DNA of 64,000 bases from Desulfarculales bacterium UBA696 (GTDB lineage Bacteria; Desulfobacterota; Syntrophobacteria; Syntrophobacterales; Syntrophobacteraceae), in NCBI GenBank assembly GCA_002298995.1, contig DBMO01000069.1, positions 1-64,000 on the forward strand, in the 5' to 3' direction. This document shows, piece after piece, positions 24,751 through 34,907 of the stretch. A model generated the notes under the pieces. It saw nothing but the letters and a program-made list of their open reading frames with translations. It did no database searches and had not been told where the DNA came from. The stretch's first letter is position 1, and each line of letters opens with the position of its first letter. The position numbers and the translations under genes are program-made.

Positions 24751-26922
24751 ATGCGTAACATGAACCTCAGAACCAAGCTGCTTTTGTTTGGCATCATTTT
24801 GACTGCCGTGCCAATGGTGATCATCTCAGGCGTTTTCCTGTGGCAAAACAAATTGACAATGGAAGCGTCGATAACGGAGAGCGACAAGCTGGCCGGCGCG
24901 GACCTCGAACATATTTCGGACCTTCTTTACAGAACCATACAGTCCGTAGAGGAGGGTACTACAAGATCTTTGAAAGATTCCCTCAGTGTAGCCAAGGGAT
25001 TGCTCGCCGACAATAACGGCGCCTCACTCTCGACCGAGACAGTTTCATGGGAGGCCGTCAACCAGGTCAGCAAGATTTCTAATCGTATCGAACTGCCGAG
25101 GATGATGATAGGGGAAAAATGGCTCGGCCAGGTCAAGGAGATGCAAACGGTCGTTCCGGTTGTCGACCAGGTTAAGAAACTTGTCGGATGCACCAGTACT
25201 ATTTTCCAGTTGATGAATCCAGCGGGCGACATGCTCCGTGTAGCAACCAACGTTGCCAAGGAGGATGGGTCGAGGGCCATTGGAACTTACGTCCCGGCCG
25301 TCAACCCCGATGGGAGCCAAAATGCGGTAATCGCGGCAGTGATGAAGGGCGAGTCCTACATGGGACGGGCTTTGGTGGTAAATGCCTGGTATCTTACTGC
25401 TTATGAACCGCTCTATGATTCCAACAAGAAGCTGATCGGCATGCTTTACGTCGGCATACCCCATGAGAGTGTAATCAAAGGGCTCAAAGAGGCAATCATG
25501 GGGATAAAAGTGCAGAAGTCGGGGTATGTTTTCGTACTCGACAGCAAAGGCAACTACATAATTTCCCAGGGCGGAAAGCGCAACGGGGAAAATATCTGGG
25601 ACGTGAAGGATGCCGAGGGCAAGCCCCTCATCCAGGATATGATAAAGAAGGCCCTGCCGCTCAAGCCGCATGAAACCGCCGATCATGAGTATACCTGGAA
25701 GAATCCGGGTGATACGGTCGCGCGTGCTAAAATCACCAGGCTGATATATTTCAAGCCTTGGGATTGGATCATCGGGCCAGGTTCATACAAGGATGAATTC
25801 CAGGAAGGTGCCAATGCAGTCCGGCAAATCGGAGATCGCAGCATTTGGATGATGATGGGAATAATCGGGATTGCATTGCTGATATCGACTATCAGCTGGC
25901 TATTCATATCGGGCAGCGTGGCCCGCCCGATCACCCGCATAATACAGACACTCGACGATAGTGCCAGTGGTGTTTCCGCATCTTCGGCCCAACTCGCCTC
26001 GTCCAGCCAGATTATGGCAGAGGGTGCCTCGGAACAGGCCGCCTCGATAGAAGAAATCTCGTCCTCACTCGAAGAGATGGCTTCCATGACCAGGCAGAAC
26101 GCGCAGAATGCCGGGCAGGCCAACACTCTCATGAGCGAGGGGAACGATCATATCGGCCAGGCCAGTTACTCCATGACCGGGTTGATTAGTTCGATGGGTG
26201 AGATATGCGCGGCGAGTGAAGAGACCTCGAAAATAGTAAAGACAATTGATGAGATTGCCTTCCAGACCAACCTCCTTGCGCTTAATGCCGCAGTGGAAGC
26301 AGCACGGGCAGGGGAGGCGGGGGCAGGTTTTGCAGTAGTTGCCGACGAGGTGAGAAATCTTGCCATGCGAGCCGCGGAGGCTGCAAGGAGCACCTCGAGC
26401 CTCATCGAAGGTACGGTAAAGAAGATCAAGGAAGGCTCTGACCAGGTGGAAAAGACGAACAGCGCCTTCGATAAGGTGGCCAAAAGCTCGACAAAGGTCG
26501 CCGAGTTGGTTGCCGAGATCGCCTCCGCATCAAGCGAGCAGGCCCAGGGAATCGAGCAGGTCAACAAAGCCGTTAACGACATGGACAAAATTGTCCAGCA
26601 AAATGCCTCGCAATCCGAGCAATCGGCAGCCGCCGCCGAGCAGATGGATACACAGTCCTCGCAAATGCAAACGGTCGTAGGCCAACTGGCCAAGATCATC
26701 GGCGGAAAAACAGACCGGCAAAAAAAGTCCACGAGCGCAAAGGCTTCCTTAAATAAGCCAGAAGTCACTCGAAAGGCGATTAGTGCAAAAAAACAGGCGG
26801 GCAACGGGGAGTTGAAAACCCCGGCGCCCAAGTCGGGCAAGAATACAAAAGCTGCCGGCCTCATCCCCTTCGACGACGAATTTGGTCCGGCCGGGGATCA
26901 CGATCCTGGCAAGGATCTTTAG
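24751..26922 (+). CDS. Methyl-accepting chemotaxis protein with Cache_3-Cache_2 sensor
   Basis: Membrane chemoreceptor of 723 residues signalling to CheA/CheW. ATG 24751 lies 7 bases after GGAGG; the ATG at 24745 is too close to it. The layout is a membrane helix at about 10-30, a periplasmic double-Cache region at about 35-365 (a Cache_3 part near FQLMNPAGDMLRVAT and a Cache_2 part near SGYVFVLDSKGNYI), a second membrane helix at about 370-395, HAMP, then the signalling coiled coil. The hairpin tip contains FQTNLLALNAAVEAARAGE. The C-terminal tail is Lys- and Pro-rich with no CheR/CheB pentapeptide. Cache_3-Cache_2 sensors often bind small organic acids, but the ligand is not deducible here. 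No che genes are nearby. Confidence 0.94.
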   Translation: MRNMNLRTKLLLFGIILTAVPMVIISGVFLWQNKLTMEASITESDKLAGADLEHISDLLYRTIQSVEEGTTRSLKDSLSVAKGLLADNNGASLSTETVSWEAVNQVSKISNRIELPRMMIGEKWLGQVKEMQTVVPVVDQVKKLVGCTSTIFQLMNPAGDMLRVATNVAKEDGSRAIGTYVPAVNPDGSQNAVIAAVMKGESYMGRALVVNAWYLTAYEPLYDSNKKLIGMLYVGIPHESVIKGLKEAIMGIKVQKSGYVFVLDSKGNYIISQGGKRNGENIWDVKDAEGKPLIQDMIKKALPLKPHETADHEYTWKNPGDTVARAKITRLIYFKPWDWIIGPGSYKDEFQEGANAVRQIGDRSIWMMMGIIGIALLISTISWLFISGSVARPITRIIQTLDDSASGVSASSAQLASSSQIMAEGASEQAASIEEISSSLEEMASMTRQNAQNAGQANTLMSEGNDHIGQASYSMTGLISSMGEICAASEETSKIVKTIDEIAFQTNLLALNAAVEAARAGEAGAGFAVVADEVRNLAMRAAEAARSTSSLIEGTVKKIKEGSDQVEKTNSAFDKVAKSSTKVAELVAEIASASSEQAQGIEQVNKAVNDMDKIVQQNASQSEQSAAAAEQMDTQSSQMQTVVGQLAKIIGGKTDRQKKSTSAKASLNKPEVTRKAISAKKQAGNGELKTPAPKSGKNTKAAGLIPFDDEFGPAGDHDPGKDL

Positions 26923-26976
26923 GGGGATTTGCTGATTTGCACTGAACTTTATTCGATCAGGTTGAACTAAACTCAT

Positions 26977-27002
26977 GAAGGCCCGGAGATTTCCGGGCCT
27001 TC
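26977..27002. terminator. Rho-independent terminator between convergent genes
   Basis: An 11-bp perfect stem GAAGGCCCGGA/TCCGGGCCTTC with a 4-base loop is followed by ACTTTT on the plus strand. It lies 55 bases after the chemoreceptor stop and 18 bases beyond the end of the RND gene on the other strand, so it probably serves mainly the chemoreceptor and possibly both. Confidence 0.75.
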
Positions 27003-27020
27003 ACTTTTGCGCCGCTCCCG

Positions 27021-30000
27021 CTAATCCGCTGATCTTCCGCCGATGTTGCGCATCCTTTCGCTTATTCTTTCGAAAACTATGTAGAAGACCGGTACAAAAG
27101 GAATTGCCAGCAGCGTCGAGGAGAGCATGCCTCCGAAGACAACGGTTCCAATGGCCCGCTGGCTGGCCGCGCCCGCCCCGAAAGCGATCAGGAGAGGGAC
27201 TACCCCCATGATGAAGGCAAAGGAGGTCATAATTATTGGACGAAACCTGCGGCGGGTTGCTTCGACTGCCGCATCGGTTATGCTCATGCCTTCCTGGTGC
27301 AGGTCGCGGGCGAATTCAACTATCAGGATGGCGTTTTTACTCGCCAGCGCAATCATCAGTACCAAACCGACCTGGGTGTAGAGATTATTATCGTAGCCGC
27401 GGGCAATCAGCGCGAGCAGGACACCCACCAACGCGACCGGAACAACCAGGATGATAGCGGCAGGAGAGGTCCAGCTCTCGTAGAGTGCCGCCAGCACCAG
27501 GTACACCAGTATGATCGAGAGCGCATAGATAACGTAAGCCTGGGAGCCTACCTGCTTCTCCTGGTAGCTCGTCGAAGTCCAGTCAAATGATATGCCTTGA
27601 GGGAGTGTGTTGGATGCCAACTGCTCCATAACCGCGAGGGCCTGGCCGGAGCTGTAGCCTGGCGCCGCCGAACCGAAAATCGGCGCCGCGGGGTAGAGGT
27701 TATAGCGCGTAATCAGCTCGGAGCCGCGTGTTTGATTCACCTCCAGCATGGTCCCGATCGGCACCATCTCACCAAATCGGTTTCGGACCCAAAGATTTTT
27801 TATGTCGCGAGGATTGAGCCTGTAGGAGCTATCGGCCTGGATGTAGACCTGGAAGACCTGGTTGAACTTGTTGAACAGGTTTACGAAAGCCGATCCGAGA
27901 TTGGCCTGGAGAGTATCGAAGACGTTTTGGAGAGGGACTTGCAAGGACTCGGCCTTGGTTCGGTTGATATTAAGATACAGCTGAGGGCTGCTGGTGCTGA
28001 AGGTTGTAGTCAAACCGCGCAGAATCGAGTGTGAATTGCCCTCTTTAACGATTTCGCTTGCCGCCTGCTGGAGTTCGGCAAGGCCGAGGCTCTTTCGGTC
28101 TTCGACCATCATCTGGAAGCCGCCCGTTTGCCCCAGCCCCCGAATTGGCGGCGGAATGAGTACGATGGACTGTGCCTCCTGGATATCCGCCAGTCCACGG
28201 TTAAGGCCTCCCACGATCTTGTCCTGGTCCATGCCCTTGGGCCGGTCCTCCCAGTCCTCGTAGATCACGAATGTAGTGGAGACATTTGGTATATTTGCCC
28301 CGTCCAGGACCGAATAGCCCCCTATGGTAACCCAGTTCATGATGCCCTGGGATTGCTTCAGGACGTTGTTTATTTTGCCGGCCACCTCGCGCGCCCTGGG
28401 CTGAGAGGCGCCCTCGGGAAGGCGCGAGAGAAGAACTCCATAGCCCTGGTCCTCGGTCGGCAAAAATCCGGTCGGCCGGTTGATGAAGCCCAAGGCCGCA
28501 ACGGTGATGATTATTGCGAACACAAATATCATGGTAACGGGCCGGCGCGTCATTCGGGTCACCATGCCCATATAGAGGTCGGTCAGGGCCAGAAAGAACC
28601 TGTTGAATCCTCTGTAGAACCAGTTTTGGCGCCTGTCTCCCCTGGGTTTAAGCCAAAGCGCGCACTGCACCGGCTTCAAAGTCAGCGCGTTTATTGCGGA
28701 TATTACGGCGGTTGCCGCTATCACCAGGGAGAATTGGCGGAAAATCTGCCCTGTGATGCCGGGAAGAAAGCCCGCCGGAAGAAATACGGATACCAGGGCG
28801 AGGGTGATGCCCATAACCGGCCCGGTGAGATCGTTCATGGCCTTGATCGTTGCTTCCTTGGGCTCCATCCCCCTCTCGATGTAGTAAGAGCTCCCCTCCA
28901 CGATGACTATCGCATCGTCCACAACGATCCCGATTGCCAGGATCAGGGCGAAAAGTGTCATGAGGTTAACCGTGAACCCCATGGCCTGCATCGCTATGAA
29001 TGCTCCGACTATGGTTACCGGTACCGTGGTCGCCGGGACGAGCATGGCGCGAAAGCTTTGCAGAAAAAGCATTATTACGATGAGGACCAGGAGGGCGGCA
29101 ATAAAGAGGGTCTCGTAGACCTTGGATATGGCTTCCCTGACGAATCTGGTAGTATCGAAGCGTATCGCGTACTTGAGCCCTTCGGGGAACTGCTGGCTCA
29201 TCTCACGCATTGCCGTGTAGACCTGGTCGGCAACGGCGATGACGTTTGCGTCGGGTAGGGCGAAAATTATAACCTGGGCAGACTTGTGGCCTGTGACGTT
29301 CGCATAATTGCTGAAGTTCTGCTGGCTCAACTCGACTTTTGCCACGTCGCGCAGGCGTAGGAGTTGCGGGGCCGGACCGGGAACGGTTTTAATTATTATG
29401 TCCTCGAACTGAGAAACTTCGGAGAGCCGTCCGAGAGCGGTAAGCGTAAACTGGAATGGCTGTTGCTGGGGTACGGGAGGCGCTCCGAGCTGTCCGGCGA
29501 CCACTTGGACGTTCTGACCCCTCACGGCGGTGAGAACATCCGTAGTGGTAATGCCAAAAGTTTCCAGTTTCTCCGGATCGAGCCACACCCGCATGCTATA
29601 AGGACCGGCTCCTGAGATCCTCACCTGGCCCACACCGGGAAGACGTGCAAGCGGATACTGGAGGTTTATCACGCCGTAATTGGAAAGAAAAGCCTCTTCG
29701 AAGCGGTCGTCTTCGGAGTAGAGGCTTACCACGAGCAGAATATTGGGCGAGACCTTCCTAACCGTGATCCCCTGCTCGCTCGCGCCGCCCGGAAGCTGCG
29801 CAACGGCGCTGTTCACGAAGTTTTGTACAAGGGCCAGCGATGTATTGAGGTCGGTCCCCACGTTGAAGGTGATTGTAAGCGTATAGGAGCCGTCGCTGCT
29901 GCTTGTCGAAGACATGTAGATCGAGTTCTCGACCCCGTTTACCGCCTGCTCGATGGGCACTCCGACGGTTGATGCGACCACCTCCGCGCTTGCGCCGGGA

Positions 30001-30149
30001 TAGCGCGTCGAGACCTGGATCGTTGGCGGAACGATCTGCGGGTATTGTGCAACGGGTAACCGATAAATGGACACAAGTCCGATTATGATCGTGACGAAAG
30101 CGATCACATTCGCGAAGATGGGCCGCTCTATGAAGAACTTTGAGATCAT
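27021..30149 (-). CDS. RND efflux pump, inner-membrane transporter (HAE1/AcrB family)
   Basis: Proton-driven trimeric exporter of hydrophobic and amphiphilic compounds, 1042 residues, full family length. The N-terminus MISKFFIERPIFANVIAF, two blocks of six membrane helices separated by large periplasmic loops, and the proton-relay region with paired acidic residues (GIVVDDAIVIVE) are all present. The start overlaps the periplasmic adaptor stop by 4 bases, so translation is coupled. Third gene of an OMP-MFP-RND operon; the usual order places the OMP last. No adjacent regulator gene is present. Confidence 0.95.
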   Translation of the reverse strand: MISKFFIERPIFANVIAFVTIIIGLVSIYRLPVAQYPQIVPPTIQVSTRYPGASAEVVASTVGVPIEQAVNGVENSIYMSSTSSSDGSYTLTITFNVGTDLNTSLALVQNFVNSAVAQLPGGASEQGITVRKVSPNILLVVSLYSEDDRFEEAFLSNYGVINLQYPLARLPGVGQVRISGAGPYSMRVWLDPEKLETFGITTTDVLTAVRGQNVQVVAGQLGAPPVPQQQPFQFTLTALGRLSEVSQFEDIIIKTVPGPAPQLLRLRDVAKVELSQQNFSNYANVTGHKSAQVIIFALPDANVIAVADQVYTAMREMSQQFPEGLKYAIRFDTTRFVREAISKVYETLFIAALLVLIVIMLFLQSFRAMLVPATTVPVTIVGAFIAMQAMGFTVNLMTLFALILAIGIVVDDAIVIVEGSSYYIERGMEPKEATIKAMNDLTGPVMGITLALVSVFLPAGFLPGITGQIFRQFSLVIAATAVISAINALTLKPVQCALWLKPRGDRRQNWFYRGFNRFFLALTDLYMGMVTRMTRRPVTMIFVFAIIITVAALGFINRPTGFLPTEDQGYGVLLSRLPEGASQPRAREVAGKINNVLKQSQGIMNWVTIGGYSVLDGANIPNVSTTFVIYEDWEDRPKGMDQDKIVGGLNRGLADIQEAQSIVLIPPPIRGLGQTGGFQMMVEDRKSLGLAELQQAASEIVKEGNSHSILRGLTTTFSTSSPQLYLNINRTKAESLQVPLQNVFDTLQANLGSAFVNLFNKFNQVFQVYIQADSSYRLNPRDIKNLWVRNRFGEMVPIGTMLEVNQTRGSELITRYNLYPAAPIFGSAAPGYSSGQALAVMEQLASNTLPQGISFDWTSTSYQEKQVGSQAYVIYALSIILVYLVLAALYESWTSPAAIILVVPVALVGVLLALIARGYDNNLYTQVGLVLMIALASKNAILIVEFARDLHQEGMSITDAAVEATRRRFRPIIMTSFAFIMGVVPLLIAFGAGAASQRAIGTVVFGGMLSSTLLAIPFVPVFYIVFERISERMRNIGGRSAD

Positions 30150-31396
30150 TTGCCCGGCCCCCTGTCGGAGCTGGGCTGATCCTGCCGCCGGGATGTGGAC
30201 TCAGCCGGTTTTTGAGGCGGCGGATTTCCGGGTTGGCCGCCGGTGCCTTCGCGCTCGGGGGTGACCTGCCGACCCGGAGCAGCCTTCAACAGGCCCTTTA
30301 CGATGACCAGTTCATCGCCCTTCAGCCCCTCCTCGATTACCGCCAGGTTTTCCTTTGCCGGACCTTCCTTCACATTGCGGCGCTCAACGATATTGTGCTC
30401 GTCTACTATGAGTACGTATGTGCCTAACTGATCATAGCCGACTGCCGTCCGGGGTACGAGCAGGGCCGATCTATCCACTCCGAAGGGTATGCGAATTCGG
30501 GCAAACTGCCCGGGAAGCATTTTGCCGTCCTCGTTCGGGAAAACACCTCGCAACAGAAGGGTGCCGGTGGTAGGACTGACGCTCGTCGAGGCAAAATCCA
30601 GGCGACCTCGATGTGGATAGCCCTGCTGGCCGGCAGTTCCGAGCAGAACCGGCAGGGCCTGAGCGCCCGAACCCATGCGCTCGATACTTGTCGTTTGCCT
30701 GAGACGGGCGAGGTCGGTTTCGCTCAGGTTGAAATAGACGTAGAGCGGGTCGATTTGCGAAATTTCAGCCAGAACCGTGGCCTCACCCGATCCGACGAGG
30801 TTGCCGGGATCTTTGAGCCTTCGGTCGATCCGGCCGTTGAAGGGTGAGTAGACGCGGGTGTAGGAAAGGTCGAGCCGCGCAAGATCTCTTTGGGCCTCGG
30901 CTGTTATGAGAGCGGCCTGCGCGGAATCCCGCTCATAGCGCCAGTTTTCGACATCTGTTTGCGCAGCCGCCTTTTGACTATAAAGACTCGTGAACCGGGC
31001 CAGCTCGTTTTTTGCGTGTTCCAGGCGCGCTTTCTGCGCAAGTACCGATCCCTCGGCCTGCTGGAGCCTGGCTTGGTAGGTATTCTGTTGGATGACAAAA
31101 AGCGGCCGGCCCGATTTTACCAGGTCTCCGTCCTTGAAAAGTACATCTTCAAGGTAGCCTTCGACCCGTGCCCGGAGCTGGACGGTATTGATTGACTGCG
31201 TGGTTCCGGTAAGTTCGATGTAATCGATTACATTCTGGCGAATCGGCGTATCCACCGTAACCTTGGGTGCTGGAGGAGGGGCCTTGGCCTGTTTTTTCTC
31301 GCAAGCCTGAAGGACCAGGGCAAGAGCCATCAGCATGAGGTGCGACGCAATTATTAAGCCTGATCGTTTCGACTTGGAAGCAGCCTGCAAATCCAT
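30146..31396 (-). CDS. RND efflux periplasmic adaptor lipoprotein (AcrA/MexA family)
   Basis: Membrane-fusion protein of 416 residues bridging the RND pump and outer-membrane channel. A lipoprotein signal ends in lipobox LQAC with C32. The lipoyl/barrel-sandwich halves (VQLRARVEGYLEDV and SPFNGRIDRRL) flank a coiled-coil hairpin rich in Gln and Ala. A beta-barrel domain and a low-complexity Pro/Arg tail at about 390-416 follow. It is 205 bases downstream of the outer-membrane channel gene; that gap holds repeat remnants. Confidence 0.94.
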   Translation of the reverse strand: MDLQAASKSKRSGLIIASHLMLMALALVLQACEKKQAKAPPPAPKVTVDTPIRQNVIDYIELTGTTQSINTVQLRARVEGYLEDVLFKDGDLVKSGRPLFVIQQNTYQARLQQAEGSVLAQKARLEHAKNELARFTSLYSQKAAAQTDVENWRYERDSAQAALITAEAQRDLARLDLSYTRVYSPFNGRIDRRLKDPGNLVGSGEATVLAEISQIDPLYVYFNLSETDLARLRQTTSIERMGSGAQALPVLLGTAGQQGYPHRGRLDFASTSVSPTTGTLLLRGVFPNEDGKMLPGQFARIRIPFGVDRSALLVPRTAVGYDQLGTYVLIVDEHNIVERRNVKEGPAKENLAVIEEGLKGDELVIVKGLLKAAPGRQVTPEREGTGGQPGNPPPQKPAESTSRRQDQPSSDRGPGK

Positions 31397-31427
31397 GGAG
31401 ATCAGCTCCGGTGTTTTCTGTTGATAT

Positions 31428-31452
31428 CCCGCCGGCGAAAGCCGGAATCCAG
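31428..31452 (-). repeat. REP-like element in the efflux operon gap
   Basis: A perfect 5-bp stem CCGGC/GCCGG closed by GAAA (31432-31445) continues into GGAATCCAG, a sequence style I know as a dispersed palindrome in proteobacterial intergenic DNA. It sits inside the operon, where an RNA hairpin could affect relative expression of the channel and pump genes. Confidence 0.45.
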
Positions 31453-31518
31453 ATGCATGGAATTTCTAGATATTTAGGAAGATGACATAGGGTGCCCACC
31501 CCATGTTTTGAAACGGCT

Positions 31519-31535
31519 ATTTGGGCCACAGCCCC
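31519..31535. repeat. IS-end-like remnant matching 305-321
   Basis: The 17-mer ATTTGGGCCACAGCCCC matches 305-321 with one difference. It lies in the 205-base gap between the efflux channel and adaptor genes. It may be a solo end of the element whose transposase begins at 172. Confidence 0.35.
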
Positions 31536-31601
31536 GGGAGACCGCGCCACAACCGTGTTTTCCCTGGATTAGAGGCCTAATCAAGAATTAGAGCCTGCAT
31601 G

Positions 31602-33188
31602 CTACCAATCCGGAAGCCGCGGGGTCGGCTGTTTAGCGTCCTCGGCCGGCGTATGAGCGGCCGGTCTCAGGAGATTTCCCCAGTTGGTGCGCTTTGCCAT
31701 GGCCTCTTTAATATCTTCCGGAACAAAATCGTGTCCTTCCCTGATTTTCCATCCGCCGCCAAGCGCCCGGTAGACCCCGACCAGGTTCGAGGATATGTCT
31801 CCAATAGCAGATGCCAGACTGTCCTGTGCTGTCAGGAGCCCCTGCTGGGCACTTAGAACAGTCGTAAAATCAGTGCTCCCCTGCCGGTATTGAATGGAGG
31901 CCAGGTCAAGGGAACGCTTTGCCGCCTCGGCGCCGCTGGCAAGGTATTCCGCGCTTTCCTGCGACCGGAGAAATCCGACGAGCGAGTCCTCGACTTCCTG
32001 GTGAGCCTTGAGGACCGTGTTTTGATACGTAAGCAGAAGCTGCTGAAACCGGGCATCCTGCACCCGGACGTTGTTGGTGATCATTCCGTAGTTCAGGATA
32101 TTCCACTGGAATGTGGGCCCCGCCGAAGCCGTCCATGCCCCGATTGAAGCCATGTCGGCCAGTTTGAATTGCCCGACGGTCGAGGAAAGAAGCCCAAATG
32201 AGCCGGTGAGTGATAGCGCCGGCAGGAGGTCCGCCTTGGCTACGCCTATCCGTGCCGACTGGGCGGCAGCCTGGAATTCGGCGCCCCGGACGTCCGGGCG
32301 GCGCCGAAGAAGGTCGGCTGGTATCCCTATGGCAACCTGGGGAGGGGGCGCCGGGATCTGGCCGGTTTCGTCGGATAGCAAACTTTCCAGGTTGTCGGGC
32401 GGAAGTCCCATGATAGTGCTGAGGGCGTTTTTTGCCTGCCGCAGCCGTGCTTCGAGTCCCGGAATGGCGGAAAGAGTGTTGTAGAGGATCGTTCTTGCCT
32501 GTTCGACGTCGCGCTCGGAGGTTACGCCTCCCCGGAACCTGGTCTGCGCAATCTGGAGGCTATCCTGCTGCGTTTCGACGTTCTTGCGGGCAATTGAGAT
32601 CCTTCTTTCGAGTGTCCGGATTGAAATATAATTGCTTGCCGCATCGGCCGTAAGGCTTACGAGGGCGGAGTCGTAGTCGGCAACGGCAGCCAGCAGCGCT
32701 GCGTCCGCCGATTCCATGGCCCTTCGGAATTTGCCCCAGAAGTCGATTTCCCAGGATAGATTAAAATTAACCTGGTCCTGCCAATAGGTATGTTGCAGTT
32801 GAAATCCCGATTGGGGTACGGCCGACGAGGGAGACCTTTCGCTTGTGCGTGTGAAATCCAATGCGCCCGTTAGCTGCTGATTCTGGGGATAAATATTGCC
32901 GACCGCAATTCCAAGCTGTGCCCGTGCTTCAAGCACCCTCACGCCGGCGATCCTTAGGGAGAGATTCCGGCTGTAGGCCAGCTCTATTATCCGGTCAAGC
33001 GCCAGGTCGTTGAAGATTTTCCACCAGTCGCGGTATTCGGCCGCGGATGTACTTACCCGTTGATCGTCCGATTCCAGCCAATTAGCCGAAACTTCGACCT
33101 CCGGCCGCTTGAAATCGGGACCGACCTTGATGCAACCGCACAGCAGCAGCACGCAGAGCATACAGGCGACGCGTTGTAGTGCAGGCAT
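31602..33188 (-). CDS. Outer-membrane efflux channel lipoprotein (OprM/NodT family)
   Basis: TolC-like trimeric exit duct of the RND pump. From ATG 33188 it is 528 residues with a short lipoprotein signal ending in lipobox LCGC (C19). GTG 33254 and ATG 33218 are longer alternatives. It has the two OEP repeats with long Gln/Ala-rich helices and conserved IPADLLRRRPDVRGAE. It is the first gene of the operon, preceding the adaptor and pump genes. Confidence 0.92.
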   Translation of the reverse strand: MPALQRVACMLCVLLLCGCIKVGPDFKRPEVEVSANWLESDDQRVSTSAAEYRDWWKIFNDLALDRIIELAYSRNLSLRIAGVRVLEARAQLGIAVGNIYPQNQQLTGALDFTRTSERSPSSAVPQSGFQLQHTYWQDQVNFNLSWEIDFWGKFRRAMESADAALLAAVADYDSALVSLTADAASNYISIRTLERRISIARKNVETQQDSLQIAQTRFRGGVTSERDVEQARTILYNTLSAIPGLEARLRQAKNALSTIMGLPPDNLESLLSDETGQIPAPPPQVAIGIPADLLRRRPDVRGAEFQAAAQSARIGVAKADLLPALSLTGSFGLLSSTVGQFKLADMASIGAWTASAGPTFQWNILNYGMITNNVRVQDARFQQLLLTYQNTVLKAHQEVEDSLVGFLRSQESAEYLASGAEAAKRSLDLASIQYRQGSTDFTTVLSAQQGLLTAQDSLASAIGDISSNLVGVYRALGGGWKIREGHDFVPEDIKEAMAKRTNWGNLLRPAAHTPAEDAKQPTPRLPDW

Positions 33189-33375
33189 GTATCCGTCAGG
33201 CCGGTATATATGTCTCATGAATAGATCCGGCAAATAGGCAGGAAAGATATGCACCGATTGCGGTGCGAGTGAATCGCCCCAGCATCGATCAGTTAACTCT
33301 AAGACTGTTGAGCAGAAGAATAATCACCCCAGGCGGGGAATTCACGGGCGAAAGATATTTTCCAGGGGCTCTCAA

Positions 33376-33399
33376 GGCAGGCTGGAAAGCCCGCCCCAC
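33376..33399. repeat. REP-like remnant related to 355-379
   Basis: GGCAGGCTGGAAAGCCCGCCCC followed by AC resembles the reverse complement of 355-379 with about four differences. It can form a short stem and lies between spoVR and the efflux operon. Confidence 0.35.
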
Positions 33400-33419
33400 T
33401 GCTTCATACAAGCAGCATT

Positions 33420-34904
33420 CTACCCGGTTCGCACCCTGATGCCGTCGCCGTCGATATAGTAGGTGATCGGGCCTCCGGTTTTGGGGCTGTTGGTTTCGAG
33501 GTAAACGGGGCGGCCCCAGAGGAAGTGGACATGCTCAAGGGTTTTTCGGCAGTATTCGTCATCGAGCGGAAATCCCTCGAACTCGTGTTTGAGGTAGAGT
33601 TGCGAGCTGTTATGGTAATTTCCGTCCAGCACGAGAACCCGCGGAATGCCCCAGTTCATGAGGTTTTGCACCAGCATCTTCTTGATCCTGCGCCAGTCCG
33701 TCTCCTTTACTTCGAGGTCGAGGTGCGTGGTCTTGTCGACTTCCTGGTATATATAGAGTTCCAGGTCGTCGATTACGTCCTGATTCAAGAACTCATCGAT
33801 AAAGAACCAGTCCATGTGTGTGCGGCGTACTTCGAATATCTTTTCGATCCCCTTATTAAGGTGGAGGTCCCAGTCATGCTTTTCGGCGGCATTGGCACAC
33901 GCCTCGTAATCGGGGCCGAAACGGCCGGTATTCCACCGGTGCTCTATATTTTGGAACAACGCCCAACCCAGCAGATAGGGGTTTATGGTCCTGGGGTTGT
34001 GGGCTTTTACCCTGGAGTTGTACAAATTGTAGTACCCGTGCTCTTCCGGGCTCAGGAATCTCTCCGCGAAGAGGCGGCTCATTATTTTTTCGTGCCAGAA
34101 AGTGGCCCAGCCTTCGTTCATTATCTTGGTCCTGCGGTAGGGCATGAAGTAGAGGGCCTGGTTTCGAACCACTGTCAGGATGTCTTTCTCCCATTCCCTG
34201 AGCCGCCGCGGGGAGTTGTCGATAATGTAATTGAGTAGGTCATTGGTGGGCTCTGGAGGTGTTTTATCGCGGAGTTTTTGCTTTTCCGCGGCGTCGGGCC
34301 GTTTCTTCTCGGGCAGGAGATCATCGAATCCACCGCCGGTGGGGGTAGCTTTAAGCCAGCCGTATAGCCTGTCGCGGGCTTCATCTTCGGTCTCCGGCCT
34401 GATCAGTTCATCAGGGTCGATATTCCACTCGATCGACATTGCTGCATCAAGCAGTCGCTCGACTTCATCGGAGCCGTAGTCCTGCTCATAGGCACGAAAC
34501 CTGGATGCAGCCTCGGAGGCCGAGGTTATCATGTCGCGCCTGGTTACCTGGAAATGGCGGCTGTTTTTCATGAAGTCATTGTGGGCGTAGACATGGGCCA
34601 TTACAAGAATCTGGATCGACGGGGGATTGGTTTCCATGATATAGGCCCGCGCCGGATTGCTGTTGAAAACGACTTCGTATGGCACGGCGTAGCCGTACTC
34701 CCACCGTGTGCGCTCGATTTCGTAGTCTCGCCCGAAACTCCAGTGCGAATAATTTACAGGCAGGCGGTAGGCCATTATTTCGAGCATTTTCTGTGCAGGT
34801 ACGACGTCGAATTCCTGGGGCATGAAATCGAGCCCGAAATCCCGCGCGATTCTTTGAATCAACTCGTCGGCCTTGCTGAGTTTTTTAATATCTACATCTT
34901 TCAT
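33420..34904 (-). CDS. SpoVR/YcgB family protein
   Basis: Protein of 494 residues of the SpoVR family. It is needed for spore cortex formation in Bacillus but widespread in non-spore-formers, where it is induced in stationary phase or nitrogen stress together with PrkA and YeaH. The family-typical N-terminus (HWSFGRDYE, NPARAYIMETNPP, HVYAHNDFMKN) and HEKIMSRL region are seen; the many His and Glu residues suggest metal binding, but activity is unknown. It follows yeaH by 3 bases as the last gene of a prkA-yeaH-spoVR operon. Confidence 0.93.
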   Translation of the reverse strand: MKDVDIKKLSKADELIQRIARDFGLDFMPQEFDVVPAQKMLEIMAYRLPVNYSHWSFGRDYEIERTRWEYGYAVPYEVVFNSNPARAYIMETNPPSIQILVMAHVYAHNDFMKNSRHFQVTRRDMITSASEAASRFRAYEQDYGSDEVERLLDAAMSIEWNIDPDELIRPETEDEARDRLYGWLKATPTGGGFDDLLPEKKRPDAAEKQKLRDKTPPEPTNDLLNYIIDNSPRRLREWEKDILTVVRNQALYFMPYRRTKIMNEGWATFWHEKIMSRLFAERFLSPEEHGYYNLYNSRVKAHNPRTINPYLLGWALFQNIEHRWNTGRFGPDYEACANAAEKHDWDLHLNKGIEKIFEVRRTHMDWFFIDEFLNQDVIDDLELYIYQEVDKTTHLDLEVKETDWRRIKKMLVQNLMNWGIPRVLVLDGNYHNSSQLYLKHEFEGFPLDDEYCRKTLEHVHFLWGRPVYLETNSPKTGGPITYYIDGDGIRVRTG

Positions 34905-34907
34905 GCT

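Noticed and set aside
28128..29258. 376-codon plus-strand frame opposite the RND pump gene
   Set aside because: Antisense shadow of a full-length HAE1 transporter; composition is His/Gly/Arg-rich with no family similarity.
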